Assembly (NCBI RefSeq): GCF_002915175.1
Contig: NZ_NXEJ01000014.1
Span: 1 to 50,598, forward strand
Length of the DNA stretch: 50,598 bases
Direction of reading: 5' to 3'
Origin: Agrobacterium rosae
Lineage (GTDB): Bacteria > Pseudomonadota > Alphaproteobacteria > Rhizobiales > Rhizobiaceae
Made by a program: the position numbers and the translations under genes. Under the pieces are notes generated by a model. That model ran no database searches and was not told where the DNA came from. It saw only the letters and a program-made list of their open reading frames with translations. This document shows positions 1-8,161 of the stretch, piece after piece (within the stretch, counting starts at the first letter, position 1; the number at the start of each line of letters is the position of its first letter).

Positions 1-74
1 ACTGGGCGGCTCTCCGCATTGGATGAACACATCGCCGGGAACACGCTTTATGGTTCAGTTCAGGCCGATCAAGA

Positions 75-206
75 CGGACCAATAACTGTCGGTATCAGAA
101 ACCGGACATCGGCCAGAATGTCCTCAATCATTGTGGCGACGACTACCTCATCCTCGACAGTCAGTATGCTCAGCGAAGAGTATGGAGGATCACGTCTGTG
201 AGCTCT
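75..206 (-). pseudogene. Response-regulator receiver domain fragment
   Basis: Reading the minus strand gives a stretch ending SILTVEDEVVVATMIEDI, the start of a CheY-like receiver domain with its acidic 'VEDE' pocket. The frame then degrades (VIGPS followed by a stop) before the phosphoacceptor Asp would appear. There is no convincing start codon and no downstream receiver sequence. I call it a remnant of a stand-alone receiver of the rhizobial 'ILIVEDE..VA..IEDML' type. The beginning and end are approximate because both edges are eroded. Confidence 0.5.
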
Positions 207-232
207 GAGCACCAAAAATTGACTCGAATGTT

Positions 233-430
233 TTACGCGATTGATTTTAAAATATTGATCATAGTTTGATTCATAGATGTCGCGAGGTAAAGGCGCGTGA
301 AGTCGTTCGCTGTCATTAGTCGTCCGTAGAGATAGCCCTGTCCTTCATCGCATGCGTATTGACGCATCAGGTCTTCCTGTTCGGCGGTCTCAATGCCTTC
401 AGCAATGCCTTCTAGATCTAATCCCGTCGC
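233..430 (-). pseudogene. EAL-domain C-terminal fragment (c-di-GMP phosphodiesterase relic 1)
   Basis: One open minus-strand frame of about 65 codons ends in a proper stop and reads like the last helix and strand of an EAL domain: 'GIAEGIETAEQEDLMRQ' then 'DEGQGYLYGRLM'. Intact EAL enzymes hydrolyse cyclic di-GMP and need the EAL motif and metal ligands about 150 residues upstream; none of that is here. It is a truncated C-terminus and cannot be active. Its sequence differs from the second EAL relic nearby, so the two come from different genes. Confidence 0.65.
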
Positions 431-722
431 AAGTCAGTAGGAGTGGCGTCCCGGGCTTAGGATATCCAGAATACAATGGCGGCCATCACAAATCTCATCA
501 GTCTGACCAGCGCCTACAACGGTTGCAGATGCGTGAGCGACCCGGAGGGAAACTCAGGAAGGCCGACATCGGCAAGACCATCAGACAAATCGTCGAGGAT
601 CCCGACGCTCATCGCATCGAGATCATGCAGATGATGCCGGATGGGATGAAGGCGGTAGAAATAACTAAAACTAAAGCGAAATAGTTTTCGTATCCGTTGA
701 ATCTTCTACCTAGGGACGTCCC

Positions 723-1003
723 TCACTTGATCAGAAAGTTCGCAAACTCGTCTTTTGGCAACGCACGACTGAACAGCCACCCCTGTCCGAATTCGACCCC
801 TTTACCCTGAGGTATTCCGCTTGTTCAGACCGCTCCACCCCCTCCGCGACGATGCGTGCTCCAAGCAATTTCGCCATTTCGATGATATGATGGATCACCA
901 TGCTTTTCGGTGATGAGATACCAATACTGTCAACGAACGATTTGTCGATCTTCAGAACATCAGACGAAAGCTGCTCGAGATGCTGGAGGCTACCCCTGAA
1001 AGC
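723..1003 (-). pseudogene. EAL-domain C-terminal fragment with a frameshift (relic 2)
   Basis: The minus strand encodes 'LQHLEQLSSDVLKIDKSFVD', then 'IVAEGVERSEQAEYLRVKG', and after a one-base frameshift near position 800 'VEFGQGWLFSRALPKDEF' and a stop. This is the C-terminal third of an EAL phosphodiesterase, including the KIDKSF and AEGVE motifs. The N-terminal side stops abruptly near 1003, where homology to 'DDFGTGYSS' would be expected. A truncation plus a frameshift makes it a pseudogene. It abuts the integrase relic, so the junction is probably a recombination scar. Confidence 0.7.
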
Positions 1004-1045
1004 ATATCGGGGTCTTCCGGCTCGTCTTTACAGCTATCAACCATC

Positions 1046-1708
1046 TTACGGGGTGAGGTCATCGGTCTGTGACGTCACGCCAGGGACGCGGATGGCATAA
1101 CGCTGCTTCGTCGCCAGCCCTTGATACGACGATAGTCCGTCGCACCGGTTAAGATTACGCGCCTTACCCATTCAAGAATTTCAGCACGTTTTTCCTCCGG
1201 CAATAAGTTGAAGTCATCCGGCAGATGCCTTGCCAGACGTCGACGCTCTGCAGGAGATACATCGTCACCGACATCATATCCGACCCCGGCACGAGACTGA
1301 TGCGGAAGCTTTTCCTTGAAATAACCAATTGGCAGTCGGTAGCGCCGCTCTATTCGATTGAGAATGTCCAGGTTGCCACACTGCGCGGCACCTTCGTTCC
1401 CTTCAACCAGCTCAACAAGGTCGTTGCTTCAAGAGCGTCACCGTCTCGGAATATGGCGCGATGCAAATGGTAATAGCTCTCACCGAAACGGTCGATATGG
1501 AATTGGAGAGCAGCCTGAAAAGATATCGGTTCCTCATAAGTCTCGAAAAGCGGTTCTGGTAACTCTTCGATGGGCTTGGGCTTCGGACCGGGCTTTGATC
1601 GATAACTGGTTTTTGCCGCGTCAGGCGTGCTTTTTTTTGAAAGACTTTTGCGCGGCTGCGTGTCTTTGTTGAATTGCAGGTGATTGAGGGCCTTCTATGG
1701 CTTGGCCC
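1046..1708 (-). pseudogene. Degraded integrase-like protein, N-terminal part
   Basis: The minus strand carries a recognisable order of segments in different frames: 'SKPGPKPKPIEELPEPLF', 'ISFQAALQFHIDRFGESYYH', then 'LNRIERRYRLPIGYFKEKLP', 'AERRRLARHLPDDFN', 'EILEWVRRVILTGATDYRR' and 'LATKQRYAIRVPGV'. This resembles the N-terminal portion of large rhizobial site-specific integrase-like proteins. At least two frameshifts are needed, one near 1360 and one near 1125, and an in-frame stop lies near the upstream edge. The catalytic C-terminal domain with the Arg/Tyr residues is absent. Family assignment is from memory of the sequence style, so moderate confidence. Confidence 0.5.
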
Positions 1709-1998
1709 CGTGTCAGCGAGCCACCGTGATATCGCGTCAAAACCGTATTGGGCAATTCTCCTGAGTTCTGCTGATGTTTCCCAAGACCGAATGCGGGCGA
1801 AATTTCTCCCCAGTTGACGTGCCAGCCGAGCATTGGAGGTACACAAATTGCCTTCCTCATCATTCATGACCATCCTCTCGGCGCGTTTCAGCTAAATCAG
1901 TTCGGGTGATTGATTAGCGAGAGGCGGTGCCTGCGTAATTCTCGCCTACCTCGTGCCACCGAGTTTGGACCTATATTTTCAATCAGCCGTCAAGTGAA

Positions 1999-2055
1999 TT
2001 TCAAATGGTCACATATTGACTTTCAGTTAGTCAATAATGCATTTTCAAACGGTCA
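1999..2055. promoter_or_regulatory. Palindrome flanked by direct repeats before the DUF4143 ATPase
   Basis: A perfect 8-bp inverted repeat, TATTGACT-N7-AGTCAATA, spans 2014-2036. It is bracketed by two 13-bp direct repeats that differ at one base, TTTCAAATGGTCA (1999-2011) and TTTCAAACGGTCA (2043-2055). The arrangement ends about 20 bases before the likely ATG of the ATPase gene, the right place for an autoregulatory operator. No regulator gene is adjacent, so who binds it is unknown. Confidence 0.4.
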
Positions 2056-2075
2056 TTGAGAGGAATAAGGCCGTG

Positions 2076-3296
2076 ATGCTCTATCCAAGACTCGTCGAGC
2101 AACGTGTTGCCGATGCCATGTTAGACACAAGGGTGATTATGATCGTCGGTCCCCGACAATCAGGAAAAACGACACTGGCAAAGAAGATAGCCAAAGAAAC
2201 CATGGAGTATTACACTCTAGACAATGCGACCACTCTGGATGCAGCGCGACAGGATCCGGTTGGCTTCGTAAGGCGTATAGATCGCGCCGTCATCGATGAA
2301 ATTCAACGCGCGCCCGAATTGTTGCTCGCAATCAAAGAAAGTGTGGATATCGACCAGCGCCCGGGACGGTTCCTCCTGACCGGTTCAGCTAATATTATGA
2401 CGCTGCCACGTGTGGCGGACTCGCTCGCAGGACGCATGGAGGTCGTTCGATTGCTGCCGCTTGCGCAGAGCGAGATCAGAACCGCGGGCAGCAGCTTCCT
2501 GAGCGACGCCTTTCAAAATGAATCAAAGGTCGGAGAACCCGTCATCGGTGACGACTTGATTGCTGCGGTCCTTGCCGGTGGATATCCCGAGGCACTGAGC
2601 CGCAAAACGTTGAGCCGCAAACACGACTGGTATGCGGATTATATCCAAGCGATCGTTCAACGCGACGTTCGTGATGTTGCCCAAATCGAGCAGATTGCGC
2701 AAATGCCGCGCTTGCTGCGCATTCTAGCTGAGCATTCGGGACAACTCGTGAACTACTCCGGAATTGGCGCCCCCATCGGGATGAACCACGTCACAACCCA
2801 GAAATACGTCGGTATATTCGAGAGCCTGTTCCTCGCCCGAACCGTTCAACCTTGGTTTTCCAACAAACTAAAGCGCTTGACCAAAACCCCTAAAATACAT
2901 TTCCTCGATTCTGGTCTGCTCGCATCTCTTCGTGACCTGTCTCTCGAGAGAATGCGGGACGACAGAAGGCAGTTCGGGGCGTTGCTCGAGACTTTCGTTT
3001 TTGGGGAGATACTCAAACTCGCCAGTGCCGCACATACACGATTTGAGTTTTCGCATTTTCGTGACAAGCAGCAGAATGAAGTCGATATTGTCGTTGAAGA
3101 CAGGCGGGGGCGGATTGTCGGTATCGAGATAAAAGCCGCAGCATCCGTCACAAATTCCGATTTCTCTGGCTTACGAATTTTGGCCGAGGAATGCGGAGAG
3201 CGCTTCGTATCAGGCATGGTCCTTTACGACCACCACAAGGTAATTCCATTTGGAGAACGTTTATCGGCGGTTCCAATTTCGGCGTTGTGGCATTAG
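2076..3296 (+). CDS. AAA-type ATPase with DUF4143 C-terminal region
   Basis: A 406-residue predicted ATPase of the 'ATP-binding protein with DUF4143' family. The Walker A loop GPRQSGKTT lies near residues 25-33 and a Walker B-like 'AVIDEIQRAPELL' near 78-90, followed by the sensor-like 'FLLTGSANI'. The C-terminal part ends with 'NEVDIVV' and 'IVGIEIKAA', resembling a PD-(D/E)XK-type nuclease core often seen in this family. The family's cellular role is not settled. I prefer the ATG at 2076, with AAGG just upstream, over the ATG at 2037, which has no ribosome site and sits inside the repeat array. The gene is intact although it lies next to decayed genes, and it is transcribed alone. Confidence 0.8.
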   Translation: MLYPRLVEQRVADAMLDTRVIMIVGPRQSGKTTLAKKIAKETMEYYTLDNATTLDAARQDPVGFVRRIDRAVIDEIQRAPELLLAIKESVDIDQRPGRFLLTGSANIMTLPRVADSLAGRMEVVRLLPLAQSEIRTAGSSFLSDAFQNESKVGEPVIGDDLIAAVLAGGYPEALSRKTLSRKHDWYADYIQAIVQRDVRDVAQIEQIAQMPRLLRILAEHSGQLVNYSGIGAPIGMNHVTTQKYVGIFESLFLARTVQPWFSNKLKRLTKTPKIHFLDSGLLASLRDLSLERMRDDRRQFGALLETFVFGEILKLASAAHTRFEFSHFRDKQQNEVDIVVEDRRGRIVGIEIKAAASVTNSDFSGLRILAEECGERFVSGMVLYDHHKVIPFGERLSAVPISALWH

Positions 3297-3515
3297 CGCC
3301 TGGGGATTCTCTCTAGGCTCCAGACGCGAGAGCGGTCCTGGAAGTCCGACGGCAAAAAAATAAGACTCAGGTTCGGTTCCCTTCAAGGGCAGCAATCGAC
3401 AATTTGGGTTCATGCCACCGGCTTTCTTGGCCGAGACTTAGCGACGATTGGGCTGGGTTTCATTGGTCGACAGCGTCAGCCACGTAATTTGGCGAAAAAC
3501 TTCAAAAAAAAATTT

Positions 3516-3548
3516 ATATTGACGGTTATCTCCATTCGTTTTAGCGTT
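3516..3548 (+). promoter_or_regulatory. Promoter of the nagA operon (copy 1 of a shared element)
   Basis: TTGACG (3519-3524), a 17-base spacer and TAGCGT (3542-3547) form a sigma70-like promoter. The whole 33-base segment matches 27 of 33 positions of the segment before the second amino-sugar operon (6868-6900). That exceeds what two promoters share by chance and suggests a common regulator site overlapping the promoter. Its position rules out the TTG at 3547 as the nagA start. The rest of the 3297-3515 gap shows nothing I can name. Confidence 0.6.
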
Positions 3549-3585
3549 GAAACATCGTAATGATCATAACAAGGTTTCCAAGGCG

Positions 3586-4746
3586 ATGAGCGCTCCCACT
3601 GCAGTTTCTGCTGCTCGTATCTTCGATGGTACTCGCTGGTGTGAAAACAGCGCGGTTCTGATCAGTGATGGACGGATTGATACTATTGTCGGGATCGATG
3701 AAGTTCCAAGAGGTTGTCGTCGGCAAGACTACGACGACCAGCTGATTGTCCCTGGCTTCATCGATCTGCAAGTCAATGGTGGAGGCGGGATTCGCTTTGG
3801 AGAGGAGACGTCGGCTGAGGCCATCCGCGCAATTACTGCGGCGCATGCTTGCTTCGGCACCACCAAGCTTCTCCCGACTCTCATCACGGACACGCCGGAG
3901 GTCACTATGCGAGCACTCGAAGGTGGGCGCGAGGCTCGCGCAAAGGGTATTCCCGGATTTCTTGGGCTGCACCTTGAGGGCCCCCATCTTTCCTTGGAAC
4001 GGAAAGGTGCTCACAATCCGACGTTCATTCGTCCGATGACGGATTCGGACTTGCAGTTCATCTGTGGGTATCGCCAGGAGGGTGGGTTCATCCTCGCGAC
4101 TGTCGCTCCAGAGAACGTGACGACAGAGCAGGTCGCGGCCCTTGCCAAGGAAGGTGTCGTCGTCAGCATCGGGCACAGCAACGCGTCCGCTGCGACCGTG
4201 AAGAGCTATTTCGATGCGGGTGCGTCAATGGTCACTCACCTGTTCAATGCGATGAGCCCGCTCGGCAACAGGGAACCGGGTATCGTTGGCGCTGCGCTGG
4301 ATGATGGCCGTGTCCACGCGGGGCTGATCGCAGATGGGATCCACGTTGATCCAAAGACAATCAGCGTGGCACTCCGTGCCAAACTTTCACCCGGCCAGAT
4401 TTTCCTAGTCACAGATGCCATGCAGACAATTGGTACCTCTCTCAAGAGATTTGAGCTCAATGGCAGGGTCATTCACCGATGTGCCGGGACGCTAACGCTA
4501 GATGATGGCACTCTTGCGGGTGCCGACGTTGATATGCTGACCAGCATCCGGTTTATCCATTTGGTTGTCGGCCTCTCGCTGGAGGCTGCGATTTCGCTGG
4601 CATCGAGTGCACCGGCAAGGGCTGCGGGCGTCGATGAATACTTCGGATCCTTGAAGCCGTCTTATATCGCCGATTTTGTTGTGCTCAGCCGCGAGCTGGA
4701 ACATGTTGACACGTGGATTGATGGGAAGAAATTCATGCGTCCCTAG
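3586..4746 (+). CDS. nagA: N-acetylglucosamine-6-phosphate deacetylase
   Basis: A 386-residue amidohydrolase-superfamily enzyme that removes acetate from GlcNAc-6-phosphate to give glucosamine-6-phosphate, the step before NagB. The expected metal and catalytic residues are visible: HLEGP with Glu131, 'SIGHSNA' with His197, 'THLFNAM' with His218, and 'VTDAM' with the catalytic Asp277. Length and spacing match characterised NagA proteins (about 380 residues). The ATG at 3586 is chosen because it follows the predicted transcription start and begins the conserved N-terminus. It is the first gene of a three-gene operon with the acetyltransferase and the RpiR regulator. Its partner genes nagB and nanE-nanK are about 8 kb downstream behind a matching promoter. 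Confidence 0.93.
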   Translation: MSAPTAVSAARIFDGTRWCENSAVLISDGRIDTIVGIDEVPRGCRRQDYDDQLIVPGFIDLQVNGGGGIRFGEETSAEAIRAITAAHACFGTTKLLPTLITDTPEVTMRALEGGREARAKGIPGFLGLHLEGPHLSLERKGAHNPTFIRPMTDSDLQFICGYRQEGGFILATVAPENVTTEQVAALAKEGVVVSIGHSNASAATVKSYFDAGASMVTHLFNAMSPLGNREPGIVGAALDDGRVHAGLIADGIHVDPKTISVALRAKLSPGQIFLVTDAMQTIGTSLKRFELNGRVIHRCAGTLTLDDGTLAGADVDMLTSIRFIHLVVGLSLEAAISLASSAPARAAGVDEYFGSLKPSYIADFVVLSRELEHVDTWIDGKKFMRP

Positions 4747-4795
4747 CGATTCAGGGACGCGGGGCAAGTCATTAGAGAACACAGGGGCAAAGCCT

Positions 4796-5938
4796 ATGAG
4801 AGTGGCGACCAAATCCGACGTAGAGTTCATTGTAGCGGCCTACGCGTCTGCCTTTGCTTTTAGCCGTGACCGTACGACGGAGTATATTGAACAGACAGGT
4901 CTCTCGAACTTTCACGTCATCGAACACGCTGGCTCCCGCGCGGCGGTACTGGCTTTGATAGAAACAGGCCACTGGTTTAGTGGGAAAATAGTTCCTGCCT
5001 GTAACATCGCACATGTCGCCATCAGCCCCGAGTACCGCGGGCTCGGCATTGCCGGAACGATCCTGGACTTCGCAGCGTCGGAGGCCATCAGACGCGGCGC
5101 TATGGTCGCAAGCCTCTTTGCATCAACGCGGCCACTTTACCGAAAGTCTGGCTTTGAACTGGCTGGCTCCGAAATCGTCTACGAGGCCGACACCCGCGAG
5201 CTCTACAAGATTAAAGGTCAAATTCAATGCCGTCGCGTAGAAATGGCGCAGGCCCGGGAGATTATTAAACCGATCTACGCGCAGCATTGCCGGACAGAGG
5301 CGGGCGTCCTCGATCGCAACGAGGCTCACTGGAACGTGCTGCTGCAATCGTCTGGCGATGAGCTTGCAACATATGTCTTCGAAGATAACGGGCACGATAT
5401 CGGGTATATTGTGCTGGACACCGGCAATCCGGAGGGTCTTGTGCTGCGCGACTGGGCTGCTCTCTCTGGAATAACCGCACGGCAGATACTGAAATTCCTC
5501 GGCACATTCTCAACGGTCTATCCTCGTGTCCGATGGCACGGAGCGCCTCAAGACGCGCTGACATTCGAAATGCCCGACAAGGGGTGGCGTCTTGTCCATC
5601 AGGAAGAGTTCCTAATGCGGATCCTCTCGCCAAAGCTCGCGCTTGCTGCACGGGGCTATGAGTGCTCATCTGGACGATTGAGGATTGACGTTGTTGAACC
5701 TTCACAGAAGCACTCGCTTCTTCTGACCGTCGATAGCGGCATCGGTACCTGTGAGGAGGATGCGTTAGGCTCCGCAGATATCACGATCGAACTTGCGCAG
5801 TTCGCAACCCTTTACTCTGGGTTCCGCAACGCGCAATTTCTTGCCAAAGCGGGATGGATTTCAGGAGAACCCGCGGCGATAAAGCAGTGCTGCAATATCT
5901 TCTCCGGACCGACCCCTTGGGTTGGTGAGCACTTTTAA
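4796..5938 (+). CDS. Eis-like two-domain GNAT N-acetyltransferase
   Basis: A 380-residue acetyltransferase of the Eis type. The N-terminal GNAT domain carries the acetyl-CoA loop 'SPEYRGLGIAGTIL' near residues 76-89 and the 'LYRKSGFEL' signature. A second GNAT-like half follows, and the last 110 residues resemble the SCP2-like C-terminal domain of Eis. The chain ends in a Phe (...GEHF); in Eis proteins the C-terminal carboxylate takes part in catalysis. Eis enzymes acetylate amines of aminoglycosides and other substrates. Lying between nagA and the sugar regulator, this one may acetylate an amino sugar, but that is inference. The ATG at 4796 follows AGGGGC; the longer reading frame starts inside nagA. 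Confidence 0.8.
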   Translation: MRVATKSDVEFIVAAYASAFAFSRDRTTEYIEQTGLSNFHVIEHAGSRAAVLALIETGHWFSGKIVPACNIAHVAISPEYRGLGIAGTILDFAASEAIRRGAMVASLFASTRPLYRKSGFELAGSEIVYEADTRELYKIKGQIQCRRVEMAQAREIIKPIYAQHCRTEAGVLDRNEAHWNVLLQSSGDELATYVFEDNGHDIGYIVLDTGNPEGLVLRDWAALSGITARQILKFLGTFSTVYPRVRWHGAPQDALTFEMPDKGWRLVHQEEFLMRILSPKLALAARGYECSSGRLRIDVVEPSQKHSLLLTVDSGIGTCEEDALGSADITIELAQFATLYSGFRNAQFLAKAGWISGEPAAIKQCCNIFSGPTPWVGEHF

Positions 5939-5949
5939 GGAATAGACAG

Positions 5950-6789
5950 TTGGATCCAACTCACCACATGGCCCTGATTGCCAGCATCCGCTCTCGCGCG
6001 CCGAACATGACCCGGGCGTTGCAGCGTGTCGCCAACCATGCCTTGGAGGATCCCAAGTCTGTCCTTTACAAGAGTATCACTGAGCTCGCCGAGGATTCAC
6101 GGTCATCAGAAGCCAGTGTCATGCGCTTCTGCCGGGAGCTGGGATTTGCCGGCTTCCAGAACTTCAAGCTTGCTTTAGCTCAGGAACTTGCAACTCAGGA
6201 GCAGCCCAGTGCGAGTAGTGGGCAAGGCGACACGGTCAACGACCTGATCGAAACCGCTAGAACCGCTCTCAGCGAAACAGAAAGGCTGCTTGATCGCCGA
6301 ACCATCGAGACAGTCGCAAATGAACTCCTGGGTGCCAGCCACATCGAAATTTTTGGCGTCGCAGCGTCCGCTATCACAGCGCAATATCTCGAGTACAAGC
6401 TCGCACGTCTCGGTCTTCAATCCCATATTCCTCGAGACGCCCATCTTGCGACGATGGCGGCGGCAACATCCAGTTCGAAAGATGTTTTCTTCCTGATTTC
6501 GAACTCTGGATCGACGCTGGACACTGTCAAGATCGCGCAACTCGCTCATGCCCGTGGAGCGCGTGTCGTGGGGATAACCAGCCGCATTAAAAGCCCTCTG
6601 GCGGCGGTTTGCGACTTCATTTTACTCGCTTCTTGGCCTGAAACGCCCCTTACCGGTGGTGCCTATCCGTCGAAGATCAGTGAGTTGCTCATCGTTGACG
6701 CGATCGTGTCGTACATCACGAAGGCAGCGCCGGAACGTGTTGATATTATTCGGGAAACTGCTCAAAGCGTTACCGACCGAAGCGTATAG
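5950..6789 (+). CDS. RpiR/MurR-family transcriptional regulator (HTH + SIS)
   Basis: A 279-residue regulator with an N-terminal RpiR helix-turn-helix ('SITELAEDSRSSEASVMRFC' near residues 41-60) and a C-terminal SIS sugar-phosphate-binding domain ('FFLISNSGSTLDTVKIAQLA' near 179-198). RpiR regulators usually sense a phosphosugar such as GlcNAc-6-P or ManNAc-6-P, which fits this locus. The start is a TTG: TAAGGA, overlapping the stop of the preceding gene, is placed correctly for it, whereas the next ATG (5968) has no ribosome site. It is the last gene of the nagA operon and the likely controller of both amino-sugar promoters. Confidence 0.88.
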   Translation: MDPTHHMALIASIRSRAPNMTRALQRVANHALEDPKSVLYKSITELAEDSRSSEASVMRFCRELGFAGFQNFKLALAQELATQEQPSASSGQGDTVNDLIETARTALSETERLLDRRTIETVANELLGASHIEIFGVAASAITAQYLEYKLARLGLQSHIPRDAHLATMAAATSSSKDVFFLISNSGSTLDTVKIAQLAHARGARVVGITSRIKSPLAAVCDFILLASWPETPLTGGAYPSKISELLIVDAIVSYITKAAPERVDIIRETAQSVTDRSV

Positions 6790-6842
6790 TTCGCAAACCA
6801 TCTGACACCTAAAACGACAGATGAATTGCTGATTTTTGTTTT

Positions 6843-6858
6843 GACGAAAATTTTCATC
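6843..6858. promoter_or_regulatory. Candidate RpiR operator, palindrome centred on GAAAATTTTC
   Basis: GACGAAAATTTTCATC is a 16-base palindrome with one mismatched pair, containing the perfect core GAAAATTTTC. It sits 13 bases upstream of the -35 box of the second amino-sugar promoter and directly downstream of the RpiR gene. AT-rich palindromes of this kind are typical RpiR/MurR targets. The nagA promoter has an A/T-rich stretch at the same place but no equally clean palindrome, so assignment is tentative. Confidence 0.35.
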
Positions 6859-6867
6859 CAAAGAAAA

Positions 6868-6900
6868 ATATTGACGAATATCGCCATTTCTCTTAGCGTT
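6868..6900 (+). promoter_or_regulatory. Promoter of the amino-sugar uptake operon (copy 2 of the shared element)
   Basis: TTGACG (6871-6876), 17 bases, TAGCGT (6894-6899): the same boxes and spacing as the nagA promoter, with 27 of 33 bases identical. It would drive the oxidoreductase, ABC transporter, nagB and nanE-nanK genes as one transcript. The untranslated leader up to the first intact gene is about 185 bases and contains the nanE relic. Confidence 0.6.
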
Positions 6901-6929
6901 ATCTCAACAAGAAGCAGGAACTAAGCGAT

Positions 6930-7094
6930 GGTGAATATACGGCAAGCAGCTCACGCGTGCCTCTCGAGCGGTACGCTGTTGCTATCGTTGTTGTTGGTTC
7001 CGCCATCACCCGCCCCGACGTGATTAAACGCCGATTTGCAAACGCCGTAGACGCTCTGCGGTTTGAGCCCGAGGACAACGGAGAAATGAAATGA
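6930..7094 (+). pseudogene. NanE C-terminal relic in the operon leader
   Basis: A 54-codon open stretch contains 'AVAIVVVGSAITRPDVIKRR' and 'FANAVDAL', the typical C-terminal segment of N-acetylmannosamine-6-phosphate epimerase (NanE). Compare 'VVVGSAITRTEHVTAWF' in the intact fusion gene at 13056. It has no start codon or Shine-Dalgarno site in frame and lacks the whole barrel core. Its TGA overlaps the ATG of the next gene (ATGA). The only ATG nearby (6928) leads into a different frame of 31 codons. I read this as what remains of an ancestral stand-alone nanE. Confidence 0.6.
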
Positions 7095-8104
7095 GCAGTA
7101 AATTCCGCATCGCAGTTATTGGCGCTGGGTTCATGGGTTCCATGCATGCGCAGATATTTGCGAACGAACCGAGAGCCGAGCTTGTTGCAGTCGTCGACGA
7201 GAACGTCGATCGCGCGACACAGCTTGCCAAGGAGCTTGGAAGTCACGTCAAGGCCTATGCGTCGCACTTGGACCTTCTTGCTGCCGAAGAACTCGACCTC
7301 GTCAGTATTTGCACGCCGGACCACCTGCATCTCGAGCCTGCGCTTTCAATTGCTGCAAAGGGCATCAACCTGTTTGTGGAGAAGCCGATCGCTTCCACGA
7401 TCGAAGATGCGCAAAAGATTGTCGATGCGTGCAAAGCAAACAACGTCAAGCTCGGCATTGGCTATCTGTTACGTTTCGACCCCCGCTATTACAAGGCTCG
7501 CGAGCTGATCACTTCGGGTCAGATCGGTGTTCCCATCCACATCTACGCGCGCCGCAACAGCGCCCGGACAGAAGGTCCGAAACGGTATGCAGGCACTCTT
7601 CCGCTCGCACTGCACGTTACGGTTCACGACGTTGACATGGTGCTTTGGATGCTGGAAGGGCAGACGCCTGTCAGCGTCTACGCACAACAGACGGACATTC
7701 TGCTGGGCTCAATCGGCACCCAGGACACGATCGCGGGGATTGTTCGCTTCTCTGGCGGAACAGTTGTCAACTTCGAAAGCGCCTGGTCGCTGCCCGGTGG
7801 CGCGCGCCACATGATCGACGCCCGCATGGAGCTGATCGGAACCGAGGGCTCGTTTGAGGTCCAATGCGGAGATAGCGGCCTCTATTTTGCCGACAACCAG
7901 ACATCACGTGAAATCGATACCCAGCATTGGCCGATCATCGGCGGGCGCGTTGGAGGGGACCTCAAGATCCAGCTCGCCAGCGTCCTGGAATGGCTTGATG
8001 GCGGACCGTCGAACGTTGCGAGCGGCGAAGAAGCCATACGCTCGCTCGAACTCACGCGTGCTCTCATCCAGTCTGCTGAGACTGGAGAAGTGGTCAAGCT
8101 CTGA
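7091..8104 (+). CDS. Gfo/Idh/MocA-family NAD(P)-dependent oxidoreductase
   Basis: A 337-residue sugar oxidoreductase. The Rossmann fold starts at once ('IAVIGAGFMGSMHAQIF', residues 6-22) and the family's catalytic 'EKP' follows in 'NLFVEKPIAST' near residue 98. A C-terminal beta-sheet domain completes it. Family members oxidise or reduce sugars, inositols and their derivatives; some open anhydro-sialic acid or cleave glycosides by a redox mechanism. The substrate cannot be read from sequence. As first intact gene of the amino-sugar uptake operon it probably prepares the imported sugar for NanE/NagA. GGAG upstream supports the ATG. Confidence 0.88.
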   Translation: MSSKFRIAVIGAGFMGSMHAQIFANEPRAELVAVVDENVDRATQLAKELGSHVKAYASHLDLLAAEELDLVSICTPDHLHLEPALSIAAKGINLFVEKPIASTIEDAQKIVDACKANNVKLGIGYLLRFDPRYYKARELITSGQIGVPIHIYARRNSARTEGPKRYAGTLPLALHVTVHDVDMVLWMLEGQTPVSVYAQQTDILLGSIGTQDTIAGIVRFSGGTVVNFESAWSLPGGARHMIDARMELIGTEGSFEVQCGDSGLYFADNQTSREIDTQHWPIIGGRVGGDLKIQLASVLEWLDGGPSNVASGEEAIRSLELTRALIQSAETGEVVKL

Positions 8105-8161
8105 CTTGATATCGACTAGTCAATTCAACGCAACTCATGAAAATCATAAAAGGGGAATAAC

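Noticed and set aside
352..684. 110-codon plus-strand open frame
   Set aside because: Its first part is antisense to the first EAL relic and the rest has no recognisable family, start signal or conserved composition.
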